A DNA stretch of 64,000 nt from Eupeodes corollae (taxonomy: Eukaryota > Arthropoda > Insecta > Diptera > Syrphidae): NCBI RefSeq assembly GCF_945859685.1, contig NC_079147.1:264420572-264484571 (forward strand). Direction: 5' to 3'. The translations under genes and the position numbers were made by a program. The notes beneath the pieces are model-generated. The model was not told where the DNA came from, ran no database searches, and worked only from the letters and a program-made list of their open reading frames with translations. Below are positions 13,691 through 25,799 of this stretch, one piece after another. Positions within the stretch are counted from its first letter, which is position 1, and the number at the start of each line of letters is the position of its first letter.

Positions 13691-15369
13691 AAGTTCAAGA
13701 CCACGACCTATATAAAAATATATTTTTTTAACTAGGCCTTATTTTTGTTTGTTAATGATTAAAATCATTTAACTTTGTATTCTTATTTTAGAAAAAAAAA
13801 ATATTATTGTAATTTAAAAGTATTGGCAACATTTTTTCAAATTAATTTTTTTTTGTTTTAGATTTAAAAAATAAAAATATACAAGTTACTATAACTAACC
13901 TTTTGTCTACTAATCCAACACTTTAAAACATTTAATTAGATTCTCTTTAAGAATTAAATCGGTTCTTTAAAAAAAATATGAACACAAGGTATCTCCAATA
14001 AAACGTAAATTTAGAACAACAATTTTATAACACCAATAATCTTGAAAGTTTAGGAAGAACTTTTAAAAGAACTTAATACTTAGCAGATCCAGACAATTCA
14101 CGTCTTTTTTTTGTATTACATCGAACTATTGATATTTTTTTTCCTTTCTATAATGAAAAGTTCATATTCAAATAGAACGTTCATAACACTTTCTAGAATG
14201 CGAACATAAACTAGGTGCGAATAATCTATGCCAATCACGCATTGCGTTTGATTTTGATTTATTTACTATGTAGATGTGTATGAATAAACGCATGTAACAC
14301 ATCCCCACAGAAAAAATTCCAAAGAAATAAGATAAACCTACTCTACATTAAAAGAAAACAAAAATCTAGTACAAATTTTCCCATTCGACCTTTAAATCCG
14401 TAACCCAAATGAACCTGTAACAATTTTCCATATAATAATTTTCTTTCATTTTTGTTGTTGTTCTTTCTTAAATGTCGATATGCACCAAGCCGGATAAATA
14501 TTTTTGTTCTAGTCGATATTTTTGCACCCAACAGTTGTGTCTTCTTTTTCTATTGTTTATATAATCCCCTGACATAAATGCATTAGAACTTAAAAAAAAG
14601 TCAACTATAAACAAAGCACCAAATCGTTAAAAACAACAAAACTAAAATATACAGTAAAACATCAAACAAAAATAAACAGCCCCTGTTCCAAACCCAACCG
14701 AACTATACATAGGGCACGAGACAGGCCTTACTATAGCAGCCGCTTAAAAAAAGGTTTTAAATATTGACGCAACAAATGCACCACAAGATATAATTTTGTT
14801 TGTATTGTTTTTTTTTTTTAAAGAAAGAAGCCACAATTACAAATCGATGAAAATACAAACTATTTATTCATTGCACATGTACCTATTGTTACAAATGTTT
14901 AAATTTCGAATAAATTAATGAGGAATTCTAAGACATTTTTGTATACCTTTAGACTTTTGCTTTTTATACGAAAAGAGTAAAAATGTGCAGGTTAGGTATA
15001 CAAAACCCTATATTATTAGAGTCAATTGGGAAAAAATGCGGTCAAAAAATGTAAACGCAAAAGAACACAAGTCTTGAAATGAACTTTTAACCATGACATC
15101 GAATAAAGTTAAGTGAACAAATTAAGTTAACGTTGGTAATTGTTTCGGTGTTTTTGTTTCTTTATTTTTTAACAATGTTGTTTTTGTAATTGTGATGATT
15201 ATAGGCCATTTGAATTGAATAACAATGTTGCAGAAGTTGGTGGTAAAATATGCTTTTGCAAACTCAAGGGATTACATGGAACTTAAAAATATTTATCGAA
15301 ACATGCTAAACTTAAGCCTTAAACACAAAGAAGGGGGATTTTTTTCAATTTTCGAAATTTATCTTTTTT
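13691..15369. other. AT-rich non-coding stretch
   Basis: No gene, RNA or transposon protein recognised. Confidence 0.4.
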
Positions 15370-16050
15370 AACTTTCCATTGGAAGTTATTGTAATCGGTC
15401 CGATTTTTCGAATTTAAAATGTTGACATTTCTACACGTTTTATAGCCCCTAGAATTCAAATAAAGAGGGGTTTTTGGACATATCCATTTTAAAAATTTGG
15501 CTGGCCCCGAATATCCTGTGAACCAATAACGTTAGCGGCTTCAATTACATTTTTTATTAACGTTGTGACATGATACAAAATTGAACATGCAAATCAAGAA
15601 AACTGAAAAAAATATTTGTCACTTCTAATATTTTGCGAAGAAAAACTGATATTACATCTTAAATAATTGTATGCATCAAAAAGAAACGTTTTTGACATCT
15701 GGTCATTTTTTGGAAAAATCGAAAAGACAGTTTTTTAAAAAAATTAACTAAAAGTTGATATAAATGATTTTCAACTCGAATATCTTAGCAACAATTAGAA
15801 AATGTAAGATAATGTTGTAATCCTTCAAACTAAATCTATCTTATTAAAAATATTCATTGTTTTTAACATTTAGCTAAGCTTTTAGAAAATTTACTTGTCT
15901 AAATCTACAAAAAAATAATGAACAAAATTGGTAAAAAGTTATGTTCGGTTCGAATATCTCGAGAATTTATGAAGATATTGACATTTAATATTGAAGATAT
16001 TGAACTTTTAGTTAATTCTTTAGAAAAATCAATTAAAAAAATTTTTTTTT
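15370..16050 (-). repeat. Dispersed repeat family A, reversed copy
   Basis: Read on the minus strand, it ends with the family's 3' block (tcggaccgattacaataact, about 15386-15405) next to the ttccattggaa palindrome. The distal region and at least one ~170 bp-type unit (tgacatctggtcattttttg, about 15700) follow towards higher coordinates. Strongly diverged and non-coding. Confidence 0.65.
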
Positions 16051-16129
16051 ACAAAACACATATTTTCACTGTACACAATATGTTGTAAATGTTTGTTTTT
16101 TCTAATTTACAGGCACTCAAGGGGTTATT

Positions 16130-17735
16130 AAAAACACAATCGTGTTTACGATTAAACAAAGTGCAAATGTTAAAAAAATAGAGAAGGATTTGGGAAGAGA
16201 TACCAGTACACATTGGTCTTAAAATTTTGAATATTAAAATGGGAGGGAAAAACAGAGTTGGCCAAAGCATTCCACATTCTTAATGTGCATTTGAAGAAGG
16301 ATCTTTATACTTCATCTAAATTAAGTTCATGGGTAAACTCATGAGCATTCCTGGAAGTGCCCGAATTACGGCTGAATTATTTGAGGGGGGGGAGGAAAAC
16401 AACTGACTAATTCGACAGAACAATATTTGTTAAAATATCGGTAAAACACCTAGTTCGATCGCCTATCATTTTCAAAGCCATTTTTTGGATTTTATCCATG
16501 AAATTCAAACTTGTTTAAAGGGTTACCAAACCAGATAAGCGAGCTATATTTTTAAGCTTTGGACGAATGAAGCCTTTGTAAATTACAGCGAGATTAGAGG
16601 AGGTGAAACATTTCTTGCATCGTCGGAAGAATCCTAAGCAATTTACAACTTTTTTGACAATGTCAAACATCTGATCAATCCATAAAATGTGTTCAATAAT
16701 ACACATACTGATTACTGAAAGTTGATTAGTTTCCTCGATGCAAGTTTCACTCATGGCATCAGGGTGGATTCCCATGCTTTAACGACAGCATTGAGTTTTT
16801 GAAGCATTAAATTCTACACAGTTCGTAATTCCACATAAGACAATGCTGCGGAGATCGGAATTGAATGACCTTATCATATGCTGCCGTTAAATTTGCACAT
16901 TCGAAAGACTAGGATGTAAATCTAGAAACGAATATGAAGAGCTGAGAATATTGACGCAGACATGAGACCGTTTATAATTATAGGAAAGAGAGTCGGAGAA
17001 AAAACGGAGCCCTGGGGGTGTATGAAACCATACAATACAATTGTATTGAACGGTTGGAAAGATAGTTTCTAATCCAAAGTAGAAAAGATTCATCAACAAC
17101 AAAAGCACGCAATTTCGATAAGAAGGAATAGTGAACTGTTAAGATTTTTTCTATTCTTCGGTTAGATAAACCACTAAATCACCGATGGACCTATTGCTTC
17201 GAAAGCCATACTGATTATTAAGAAGCTTTCGTTCTTCGAGATATTTCTTAAGCTGATAATTAATCATGACCTTGAAAAAAAGGGAAGTGAGTGCTATTGG
17301 ACTATAGTGGGGGGAGGAGTATTCACCTTTATTAGGGACAGGCTGAACAAAATCGGTTTTCCATCCGCTCGGAGAGAGACCAGTGGAGTAAGAAAGTTGG
17401 AAAAGTTTGCGCAGTTTAACAGGAGGACTCATGACATCCGCTCGGAGAGAGACCAGTGGAGTAAGAAAGTTGGAAAAGTTTGCGCAGTTTAACAGGAGGA
17501 CTCATGACACTCTCTGTTAGCGTCAAATTAACAATAAAAGTGTGCTGCAAGCAAGTTGGCTTTATCAATCGAACTTACATAGCAAGAGTCATTCTGGACA
17601 AGCGTTGGAACCGAGAATGGCGTGATGTTTCGTAGCTCATGTCTGATTTGACAGATAATTAGTTGCATCCTGAAAGAAAATAGTTGTTTATACGCTTGAA
17701 CAACGCTTAGAGAAGATGCCAATTTTGCCAAAAAA
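16130..17735 (-). mobile_element. Non-LTR retrotransposon remnant (CR1/Jockey-type RT)
   Basis: The minus strand holds a collinear but broken ORF2. Order: pre-RT linker with IRHELRNITPFSVP (17528-17731), RT start PVKLRKLFQLSYSTG and GWKTDFVQPVPNKG, PIALTSLFFKVM, YLEERKLLNNQYGFRSNRS (17151-17432), a shifted VFSPTLFPIIIN-like block (about 16990), and thumb/C-terminal YKGFIRPKLKN with IQKMALKMIGD further on (16440-16600). Stops, frameshifts and a 73 bp tandem duplication (17362-17507) kill the frame. I see no intact YADD. Clade is uncertain. Confidence 0.8.
17362..17507. repeat. 73 bp tandem duplication inside the dead LINE
   Basis: 17362-17434 is repeated at 17435-17507 with no mismatch that I can see, each copy running from catccgctcggagagagacc to aacaggaggactcatga. 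Because 73 is not a multiple of three it shifts the RT frame. The lack of divergence, in a LINE otherwise full of stops, points to a recent slippage-type event. Confidence 0.9.
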
Positions 17736-17739
17736 AAAT

Positions 17740-17800
17740 CATATTTTCAGATGAAGCTCATTTTGATCTTGGCGGGTATGTAAATAAGCAAAATTGTCAG
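17740..17800 (+). pseudogene. Mariner (DD41D-type) transposase scrap
   Basis: Plus-strand translation reads IFSDEAHFDLGGYVNKQNC, matching the first catalytic block (FSD.AHFWLNGYVNKQNC) of the mariner at 46769-47422. Nothing else of the transposase follows. It abuts the end of the dead LINE at 17735. Confidence 0.75.
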
Positions 17801-18044
17801 AGACTTCCATCTTTGATCCTAATAATCTCTTTGCAGCGTGAGGTGAGAAAGAAGTTGGCAGATTGACCTGCAACGTCAAGTAATTTTTATTAATATTTTG
17901 TTAAACTTCTAAAAAAAATCAACAAATGGGCGCGGATGGGAAGATATTTTTTACAAATTGTTATAAATAAAAAATCACTTGCTCAATTTTGAGACATTGC
18001 CGACAAAAATGGCATGGTACAGACATATATCTCTTTAAACTTTT
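17801..18044. other. Spacer between mariner scrap and repeat A end
   Basis: Non-coding. The ggcgcggatgggaagat segment near 17930 may be a degenerate family A terminus. No gene. Confidence 0.3.
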
Positions 18045-18180
18045 CATTTGGATTCAAGGGACCTTGAAACGGAGAAATGTCAAATATATCAATTCGACAA
18101 ATCTGACTGATTACAGTAACTTCTTATTGGAAGTCAATAACCATTTAAAAGTGTCCGAATGGGAAATCGCATCCCAGCTT
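18045..18180 (+). repeat. Repeat family A, 3' terminus
   Basis: Contains the family's 3' landmarks in order (gggaccttgaaacg, caattcgacaaatctgac, gtaacttcttattggaagt). It continues to gaatgggaaatcgcatccca at 18157-18176, the inverted form of the 5' terminus (gctgggatgcgaccc type at 21676 and 11531). This is the copy that best shows the inverted termini. Confidence 0.65.
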
Positions 18181-19872
18181 TTTTATTTCGTATTCCTTAA
18201 ACTGCTGAAGACTTGTACAAAGGGTTTTTCAGAAACTCATTAATTAATGAACAAAACTTAAGAATTTTTGAACACAACCGGAAACTACATTTTTGAATAT
18301 TGTGTATGATGTCAAGATACGGGCAAGGCAAGCGTTATCATTTAAAATGAACAAAAAAATTACTGTCAATAAATAAATTAACTGCACTTTAATGAATAAT
18401 AAAACAATTGCAGCTTGTTGGTATAAGTAAATGCACATATAGGTAGGTATATACAAATACATAAGCTACGAGTAAACAGCTTATGTTTTACCATTTAACG
18501 CATTCAATTGCGGGATTGAGACTGAAAAAAAACACCTCAAATGGGCAGACTGCGCTGCGACTACTGCAGCGGCGGTAAGAAGCCCCAGGTGGTAAGACTT
18601 AACTTGGGGCTTGCGTCAGCATTGTGAATAAAATTTTCTTCACGCATTGTACTGCATAAAATATCAGTATAATATTCTTTTTTTTTTGCTTTGTTTTTAT
18701 TTAACTTATTTCTCTGTCTAACTGTTTTTTAAACTGTCTATGTGAGAAAACACCCACCCTTCTAAAACTGAGACTTAAAGAAATAACAATGATTCTTTGT
18801 TGATCTAATTTAAATTTCTTCGACACACATTAAACATTTCAATATACTTAAAGATACAATACGCAACGACGATAACTACTACGACGGATGACCGTCATCG
18901 TCTCCGTAAACTAATTAACTGTTGTTTTTCTTTCTTTATAGAAGAACTCTTTTTGTTTCATATAATGTACGTCGTCGTCGTTCATAAGATCAGTAGACCG
19001 TTAATGAAAATGAAACATAAGTCTTGCGTATGTTATTCTTTCCGGAGCGAATAAAATCTTAAATATTTTGAAAAATAATATGCATACCTTTACCATCTCG
19101 TTTAAAAACATAAAACGGTTATGTCAGGGAGAAAACCGTTTGGGCCACTTAAAGAGAACACGAATCGTAAACAACAATAAGATGGATTACTATTTTACAA
19201 ACTTATATTTCAGTCATAATTTGGATCTACTGCACCTCATTTTAACCACCTGCATCCTCCTACTTGGATTTTATTTATGTTTTAAGCTTTTATTTTTATA
19301 AACACTGCAGCTCAAGCCAAACATGTGTCGCGCCACCCATAATTTTTGTTTTTAAACTTGTGATAATCGAGGGATTTTTGGTTCATGAGCAAATTATGTC
19401 AAATGTGATGTTTTTTTTACTTTTTATTTACAACCCACGTAGAAGCTTATTAATAAAATAAAAAGAAGTCAGACCAAACCCAATCTAATTTGGTTACAGG
19501 AAACAAATTAACATTGGATAGAAAAAAAAAACAAACTGCGACAAAAATTAAAATAGATTTATAAATGACATCAACACAACTACTGCAGATATTTGTGTAC
19601 TTAGACCACGCAACACATGCAAGAACATAAATTAATAACTTCTTTTTTCGCAAACTGAAGTGGTACTCTCGTACCTGGTTAAATATCTTAAAAATATATC
19701 AGCTGGGATATGAGGAGTTAGTAGGGGTTTTTTTATCTAGGAAGGTATGATGAGGTGAATTTAACCAGGCGTTTTGATTTTGAGCTGGAGGCATTGTACA
19801 AAGTTATCAAGCTTTTAAAGGCAAAATCTTCAGTAAAGCAAATTTCCAAAAAGGAAACAGTGTTTTCACAAG
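18181..19872. other. AT-rich stretch with a small GC-rich hairpin
   Basis: No gene that I can support. At about 18590-18620 the arms gccccaggt and acttggggc can pair with one mismatch. The adjacent frame MGRLRCDYCSGGKKPQVV (18541-18594) is short, has no splice support, and is not called. A second less AT-rich patch with CGACGA-type repeats lies at 18860-18980. Confidence 0.35.
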
Positions 19873-21146
19873 TATAAAGTAATATCATATAAGATTGTTA
19901 AAAAGTGGACTTGAATTGAGTCGAAAAATCAAATTGGCGAAACTTTTAAATATACTTAAAAATAAGTTGATTATAGGACATTTAGGCAAAAATGCGGATT
20001 TCTGTCAAGGTTGTGTTGTTAAGAAAAAGAATATAGGAATAAATGTTCGTTTAAACGTGTAGTTCTTAATACTTTTTTTCAGAGGTTCATTTCATAATAA
20101 AAAGATACTCCCGAACTAATTTTGAAAATCGTGTGAATTAAAACCGATGAACTATTTTTTTCTACGCAGGTAAGTCCGATAGTATTGATGCCTTAAAAAA
20201 AGGCTGCCCCTCTGTCGATTAGTCTTGGCCTAAAACTTTAACAAAATATTCAAAAGGTATTTTGTGTGAGATAAATATTTGAAGTCAATATCTTTCTTGA
20301 TTCTTCTAATACTTGAGTGCAAAACCAGATTTTCTTGCTTTGTTAAAAAAGTTGTTAATTCAATTTTTCCAAAAAACTCCAAATTACCAACAACTATTAA
20401 ATCTTATTTTTATTAATATTAGTAGAAGCATTTTTTATTTTTTTTTTACTATACAAACAAATACAAAAAGTAATAATGAAATTAATTTCAAGTTAATGTC
20501 TTTTATTATTCACGAGGTATCGAAAGCCGAATAAAATTTTTTACTAACTTTGAGTACTATTTTGTACTTAATTTTTATGAAAAAAATGGCTGTCGCATTC
20601 TTATAGAAATTTAATTGAATGTCGAAAACAATATTTTCTATAAGATGAAATTAGTTTGAATCTAAAATGTTGATTTTTTGAAAAAAAAATATTGAGGTCG
20701 AAAATAATGTTTACCAATTTTTAGTAATGTATTCCTGGTTCTTACTTTTCACAAAAAAAACTGTCAATTGGATATTCCTTAAAATTTTGATGAATATTAA
20801 AAACATTATTTTTTATACGATGAAATGTTTAATTTATCAATTATCAATTTTTAAAAACTATTAGTAATGTACGTTTACGTTTTTATTATTTGTGAAAAAA
20901 ATGTCAATTAAATTTGTCTTAAAATTCTACCAGATTTCAAATACGTTATTCTTTATTGCATACAATTATTTGGGAGATAAAATAATTGTTTGGTATTAAA
21001 ATATTCGGGGTGATACAAGTTTTTTTAAGTAATGATTTTTGTACGTTGTTTTTATAAAGTTATATCATAAAATATTGTAAAAAAGTGGACTTGAACTGAG
21101 TCGAAGAATTAAATTGGGGACATATTTAAATATACTTAAAAAAAGT
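19873..21146 (+). repeat. Pair of ~93 bp direct repeats bracketing a family A array
   Basis: 19873-19965 and 21053-21146 are alignable with scattered mismatches (shared blocks agtggacttgaa, tgagtcgaa, tttaaatatacttaaaaa). They are far too long for a target-site duplication and carry no TG...CA ends, so they are not obvious LTRs. They may be parts of tandem copies of a larger repeat, or the result of a segmental duplication. Confidence 0.6.
20195..21045 (+). repeat. Repeat family A array
   Basis: A diverged series of ~165-170 bp units, with anchors near 20591 (ggctgtcgcattc), 20761 (ctgtcaattggatattcc) and 20910 (tgtcaattaaatttgtc). It ends with the distal lead-in (gagataaaataattgtttgg, about 20975). 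Non-coding. Confidence 0.65.
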
Positions 21147-21579
21147 TTTGTTGTTAGAAAAATTATTTATTCACATTAAAAAATATAAAAAAAGTAAAAT
21201 CACACTCAACTAATAATTTGATATAAATGTTTTAATTTAATTTGAATATAAAAAATTAAAAGTTTATTTTTTAATTCTGACTCAAAATTAATTCAAGCTA
21301 GGTCAATTGACTTACAGAAGAAAATACTTTGAAAATTGGCAAAACTTTTAATATTAATTTTTAAATAACTTTGAAAAATGACTCGTGACTTTTCTCTCAA
21401 AGATTAAAATTCAAACTATAAGTCGTTACTTTAAGTCTTTTCTGGTCTGATTATATACAAAAAACAGCAATAAATAGTTGTAAGAATATTTTTTAAAAGT
21501 CAAAAATTAAAACGTATCTACCTATATACAGTATAATTTATGAAATGCGTACAAAACAGAAGAATACTTTTTGAAAGGA

Positions 21580-21670
21580 AATAAGATGTCTCAAATTCGA
21601 ATCTCGCCGTTAATTTTCCCTATCACATCAGGTTTCTTAAATATTCAGTTTTAAAAATGCACTACAAAAA
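21580..21670 (+). repeat. Repeat family B, 5' piece
   Basis: Matches the start of the family B copy at 8225 (attcgaatctcgccgttaat, cacatca block), then stops where the family A 5' terminus begins at 21676. The matching family B 3' piece lies at 22415-22535. Confidence 0.6.
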
Positions 21671-21671
21671 A

Positions 21672-22410
21672 AAGAGGCTGGAATGCGACCCACACTGATA
21701 CTCGTAACTTCCCATCCCTTCTGTCGATGTGATGCTATTTGAGTCGAAAGTAAATTTTTACCAAGTTTTAGTATTGTTTTTTTTGGAGTTTTATTTTTTG
21801 TAAAAAAAACTGTCAGTTTGATTTTTTTTCAAAATGTTATTAAATGTTGAAAACAATATTTCTTATAAGATAAAATTAGTTTGAAGCCATTATTTCCAAT
21901 TTTTGAAAAGATATTTGAGTCGAAAATCAATTTTTACCAACTTTTGTTAATTTTTTTTTAGGTTTTTAATTTTTTGTACAAAAACTGTCAATTCGATTTT
22001 TTTCAAAATTTTACTGAATGTTAACAACAATATTTTTTGAAAGATAAAAGTAAATTAAAGCCAATATCTCAAAGTTTTGAAAAGATATTTGAGTCGTTTT
22101 TGGTTAGTAAAATATTTAGGGTTAACCAAAATGTTCACCTTTTTTTTAAACTGCTATGGCAAAAAAACCACCCACGCAATTTTCTTGAGAGCCCCTTCTG
22201 CATCTTTCTGCCGTATTATCTGCATAACAAAATTTATTTGAAATCGATATCTCTTCTGGTTCTTGACCTATGGACGACGTATGGACGTACGTACACACGC
22301 ACGCACAGACATCTTTCTAAAAATCTTTTATTTTACCTTGAAACGCCGAGAAATGTCAAATTTTTCAATTTGACAAATCGGACCCATTACAATAACTTCC
22401 TATGAGTAGT
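21672..22410 (+). repeat. Repeat family A copy nested in family B
   Basis: 5' terminus ggctggaatgcgacccacac (21676-), two tandem units (anchors about 21810 and 21985), then a well-preserved distal region: tttttaaactgctatgg, gagccccttctgcatcttt, aatcgatatctcttctggtt, and gacaaatcggacccattaca (22374-) before the end. An apparent 122-residue frame (22037-22405) arises because this copy happens to lack stops. It has no protein-like features. Confidence 0.75.
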
Positions 22411-22414
22411 GATA

Positions 22415-22535
22415 TCTCAGCAAAAAAAATTATGTGATACATTAATTTTTAATTCGATTTTAAATTAATGCCACCAAAAACCCATTGCAAAAGTGCAATT
22501 TTAATGCTAATAAGAAAACCTTGTAGGCCAGTGTT
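22415..22535 (+). repeat. Repeat family B, 3' piece
   Basis: Matches the 3' end of the copy at 8225-9035 (tgatacattaatttt, gtgcaattttaatgctaata, aaaccttgtaggccagtg). Together with 21580-21670 it indicates a family B copy whose middle is replaced by, or split by, family A. Confidence 0.6.
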
Positions 22536-22928
22536 ATAACTTGCTTTGGTTGTAAATACGATGTTGGGCTGCTGTTTCATAAAATTTATTATTTTTGAAT
22601 TTATTTATTGATAGTAAAACTGTCGTCCTCTTCGGAGAAACACAATCAAAATCATAGATCATATTCTGTATATACTTATTTTTGGTGTTTTAAAGAGAAT
22701 CGTCGGTTAACTTATTTATACTCGAACTTCAATCAAAATTTTTCGCATTCTAATAGTTTGTTTGGTCGGCAATTTTCTTTTTAAATAGCAGTAACAAAAT
22801 AAGAATGATTCAAATGTTTACTAGAAAATTTTTGTCAGTAATATTTTTGCTGACCATTCTATTTTCAAAAAACTGTTTTCTTGCGATCTCTTATTAAACT
22901 TCTATAGGTTTGTTCGACCTTCAATATT

Positions 22929-23091
22929 CAGCCCTATCATGAATTCCATTGTAATCGGGAATTTTTACGAATCCCGAAAAACTTAATTATGAAAAATCTC
23001 ATACAATTTTGCATTACGAACGAATTTCATGATACAGTTTCTTCCGGATTCGTAAAAACTTCCGATTACCATGGAATTCATGATAGAGCTG
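22929..23091. mobile_element. 163 bp fold-back element (MITE-like)
   Basis: The left arm cagccctatcatgaattcca (22929-) and the right arm ending ggaattcatgatagagctg (23091) are inverted copies, and the match continues through the taatcgg...tttttacgaat blocks to an arm of about 48 bp with few mismatches. No coding capacity. I could not identify a target-site duplication, so the superfamily is unknown. Confidence 0.75.
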
Positions 23092-25799
23092 ATTATCCTG
23101 GGTTCTAAACGATTATTAACCATCATTATTAATTTTTTTTTGGAAGAAATAATGAAACATTAAATCTACATACTTCCTGAAACATAATTCCATATGCTTC
23201 CTTTATTGAATACCAATTTTTTAGAGTAGATTTGCTAACTGAGGTACAACCCATCACTAAAAAACTGTTCCATGGTACAATAACCTCAAATATAAACAAC
23301 CAAATTAATAACCGTGGAATATCGAAGAGACTAAGTCTAAAATGTTATGAATAAAACAAAATTCCTTCTAAGTGACGTTTACTTAGTTAAATTACCGAAG
23401 AAGGTGGTTTAGTGAAAGAATAAGATCCTAATGTGTCATGTTTATTCTGAAATAAAAAAAATAGTGAATAATTTTTATAATGAGTACTAGACTTGTCAAG
23501 ATTTTTGACCAATTTCAATTATTGGACGATCAGCTATCAACAAATAGAAAAAGTTGTTAACAATGACCTAAATGAGGACACAAAAGTTGGACAGAAAATA
23601 AACACAATACAAACAATTGAAAAATGATAGTAATTTTTACAGAAACTTATACACAAGAGTTGCATTCACAGATTATCACAACTTTTTTTCAAAACCCATA
23701 CGAAAAAAACAAGTCGGCGGAACTTGGTGGAAATTTCAAGTCATTGTAGGAGATTTTCTTAAGATTTTTTTTATTTTTAAAAGTGACTAAACTTTGGTTT
23801 CATTCATTGAACATTTTAACCAACCGCTCAGTTCTTCTTCCCTTGTTTAGTAAACTTGCGGAATAAAGATGGAATATGCATTTTTATTAATTTGGCTGAA
23901 ATTGTACAGTGTACATTTTTAATTCATACTTTTTTTAAGGATTTTTTAATGAATACAAATACAACAATTGCTTTTAAGGCACAACATTTTGTAGAACCAT
24001 TTTATTTTGGCAATAGATTAAAAAGTGTCTTCAAGATTTATTTCAGTAAAAATCACAAAATGGTTAAAGTATTTTTAATTTGGTAAATCCGTATTATTAC
24101 TGGGTTTTTGAGATTTGAAATTAACATGTACGTATATGTTCCCAATATTTAGGTTTTTTTTTTATCTTTACGAATTGTAACTGATTAATAAAAGAAAAAA
24201 AAATATTTTAACAGATAGCAAGGAAATTCTTTTTTAAATATGTAGCTTAATAATAAGAAAATTGTGAACTGGTAAAATCCTAAGCCTATATACAACAGAT
24301 TGTTCTTAATTTTGTAAACATTATTTTGTGTTTCAAAAAAGCTTGAAAAATCCCCCTTTATAAAAAAACGAACAAACCCACCTGAAGCTATTCAAAAGCA
24401 AAGGAACGTCACACAATACCACCTCCTACGTTAAACTTAAAGTATAACGTGTGTACTTTAAGTTAGATGGTGGGTTTGCAACATTGGCAATCTGCAAAGG
24501 TATTCATTCTGATATTTTTTTTTTATTATTTACTTAGATACGAGTTTTATTTTATTTTGACAATGATATAGTTGTGTATCTTTTTCATAATGTGTGACTT
24601 CTCCATTTTTGTACAGAGTGTCGCATGGAGCATAGAAAAAACGTGTTTCACATTATAGAAAACAAGATATGTACTCTATCTTTATGTGTGCAGTATATTT
24701 AAGACTCCTTTATATCTTTCAGTGAGTACCACAGTGAGATATGAAGTGAAGTATGTATAAACTTTCTGTTGTCTGTAGAAGCCGTCACAAAAAATTGTAG
24801 ATTACGCAATAATTAAAAACCTAAAACTCACAGTAAACGTCGCATGTAGTGGCCCTATGCCTCTAAGAATTCTATAGAAAACCATCAAAAAATTGCACTA
24901 AATTTTCTTCTAAGAACTTAAAGTAGATCTATTTGATCAATACCTTTCGTTGCATGAAATTTCGAATAAATTAAATAGCAAAATTATAGTAAAATATTTG
25001 ATTTCTATCATTTCAATACTGATTTCTACAAAAATACTGATCTTCTGCTTATTTTGTTTAAATTTGAAATAAGTTTATCCTTAAAAATTGAAGATATCCA
25101 CTTTAGAAAGCTACCTTGCCTTCAAAATATTCGATATTTTTTTTCGTGAATACGTGACTTGGTCTTCAAATTCCGGCATCACTATGTTTTCTTTGAGCTT
25201 GGGTTTATAAACTTGGTTGCTTCAACGAATTCTCAGTAAGCTCGTGCGCATTTTTAACTCCAGAAATAATAAGAGTCACATTTATATAGAATTAACACAA
25301 ATGAATTGTTTTTCTTTTTTAGTTTTTTTTTTTGCTGAGTAAAGTATCTGTTGGGTGCGCTAAGTTGTCATCGAAATCAAAGATTTTGCTTCTTTTTTTT
25401 CTTCAAATTGAAAATATTGCACGTTTCGTTTTATTAAAATGACAGTTTAAACCTAATTATAGATTGGTGAATGACACACATTCATATTGTGCGGGTCATC
25501 ATAGGGCATCTCACCTTGGCATAAATATTAATTTACTTTCAATATAGACACGTTGCAGTAGGTGTTGTACAGTAAACACTCTGTTATGAATTTGATAAAG
25601 TGAAAAAAGTGTAGATTGCAAAATGCTTTGACAGAAAAGTTTATTTATAGTTGATGCCAAACTAATAATTTACTGTATTTTAAGCTTTATTTAAAAAATA
25701 GAATAAAAGAAAAAGGTTTACAATAACTACTTCTAATTTTTGAGAGTTGTAGCTATGCATTAAATGCTATCATGCTAAATTGCCATTAACCTTACTGTT
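23092..25799. other. AT-rich non-coding stretch
   Basis: No gene. It contains a near-perfect hairpin at 24419-24473 (separate entry). The longest open frames (for example 23856-24086) have no protein-like features. Confidence 0.4.
24419..24473. other. Inverted repeat able to form a hairpin
   Basis: Arms aaacttaaagta and tactttaagtt plus outer ccacc/ggtgg pairs enclose a loop of about 9 bases (taacgtgtg). Too short for a transposon and without flanking repeats. It could be a fold-back scrap or a structured RNA element. Function unknown. Confidence 0.55.

Noticed and set aside
17307..17492. 61-residue plus-strand frame
   Set aside because: It is created by the 73 bp tandem duplication on the antisense of a dead LINE.
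18535..18625. Short frame MGRLRCDYCSGGKKPQVV and a GGTAAG donor-like site
   Set aside because: Only 28 codons, no acceptor, no partner exon; the zinc-ribbon look (CDYC) is a single Cys pair.
19873..21146. LTR retrotransposon bounded by the two direct repeats
   Set aside because: No TG...CA ends, no primer-binding site, no gag or pol text between them.
22037..22405. 122-residue plus-strand frame
   Set aside because: It lies entirely in the distal part of repeat family A; other copies of the same sequence are full of stops in this frame.
11525..22410. CRISPR-like array suggested by regularly spaced anchors
   Set aside because: The units are ~170 bp diverged tandem repeats in an insect genome, with no short exact repeat and unique spacer pattern.
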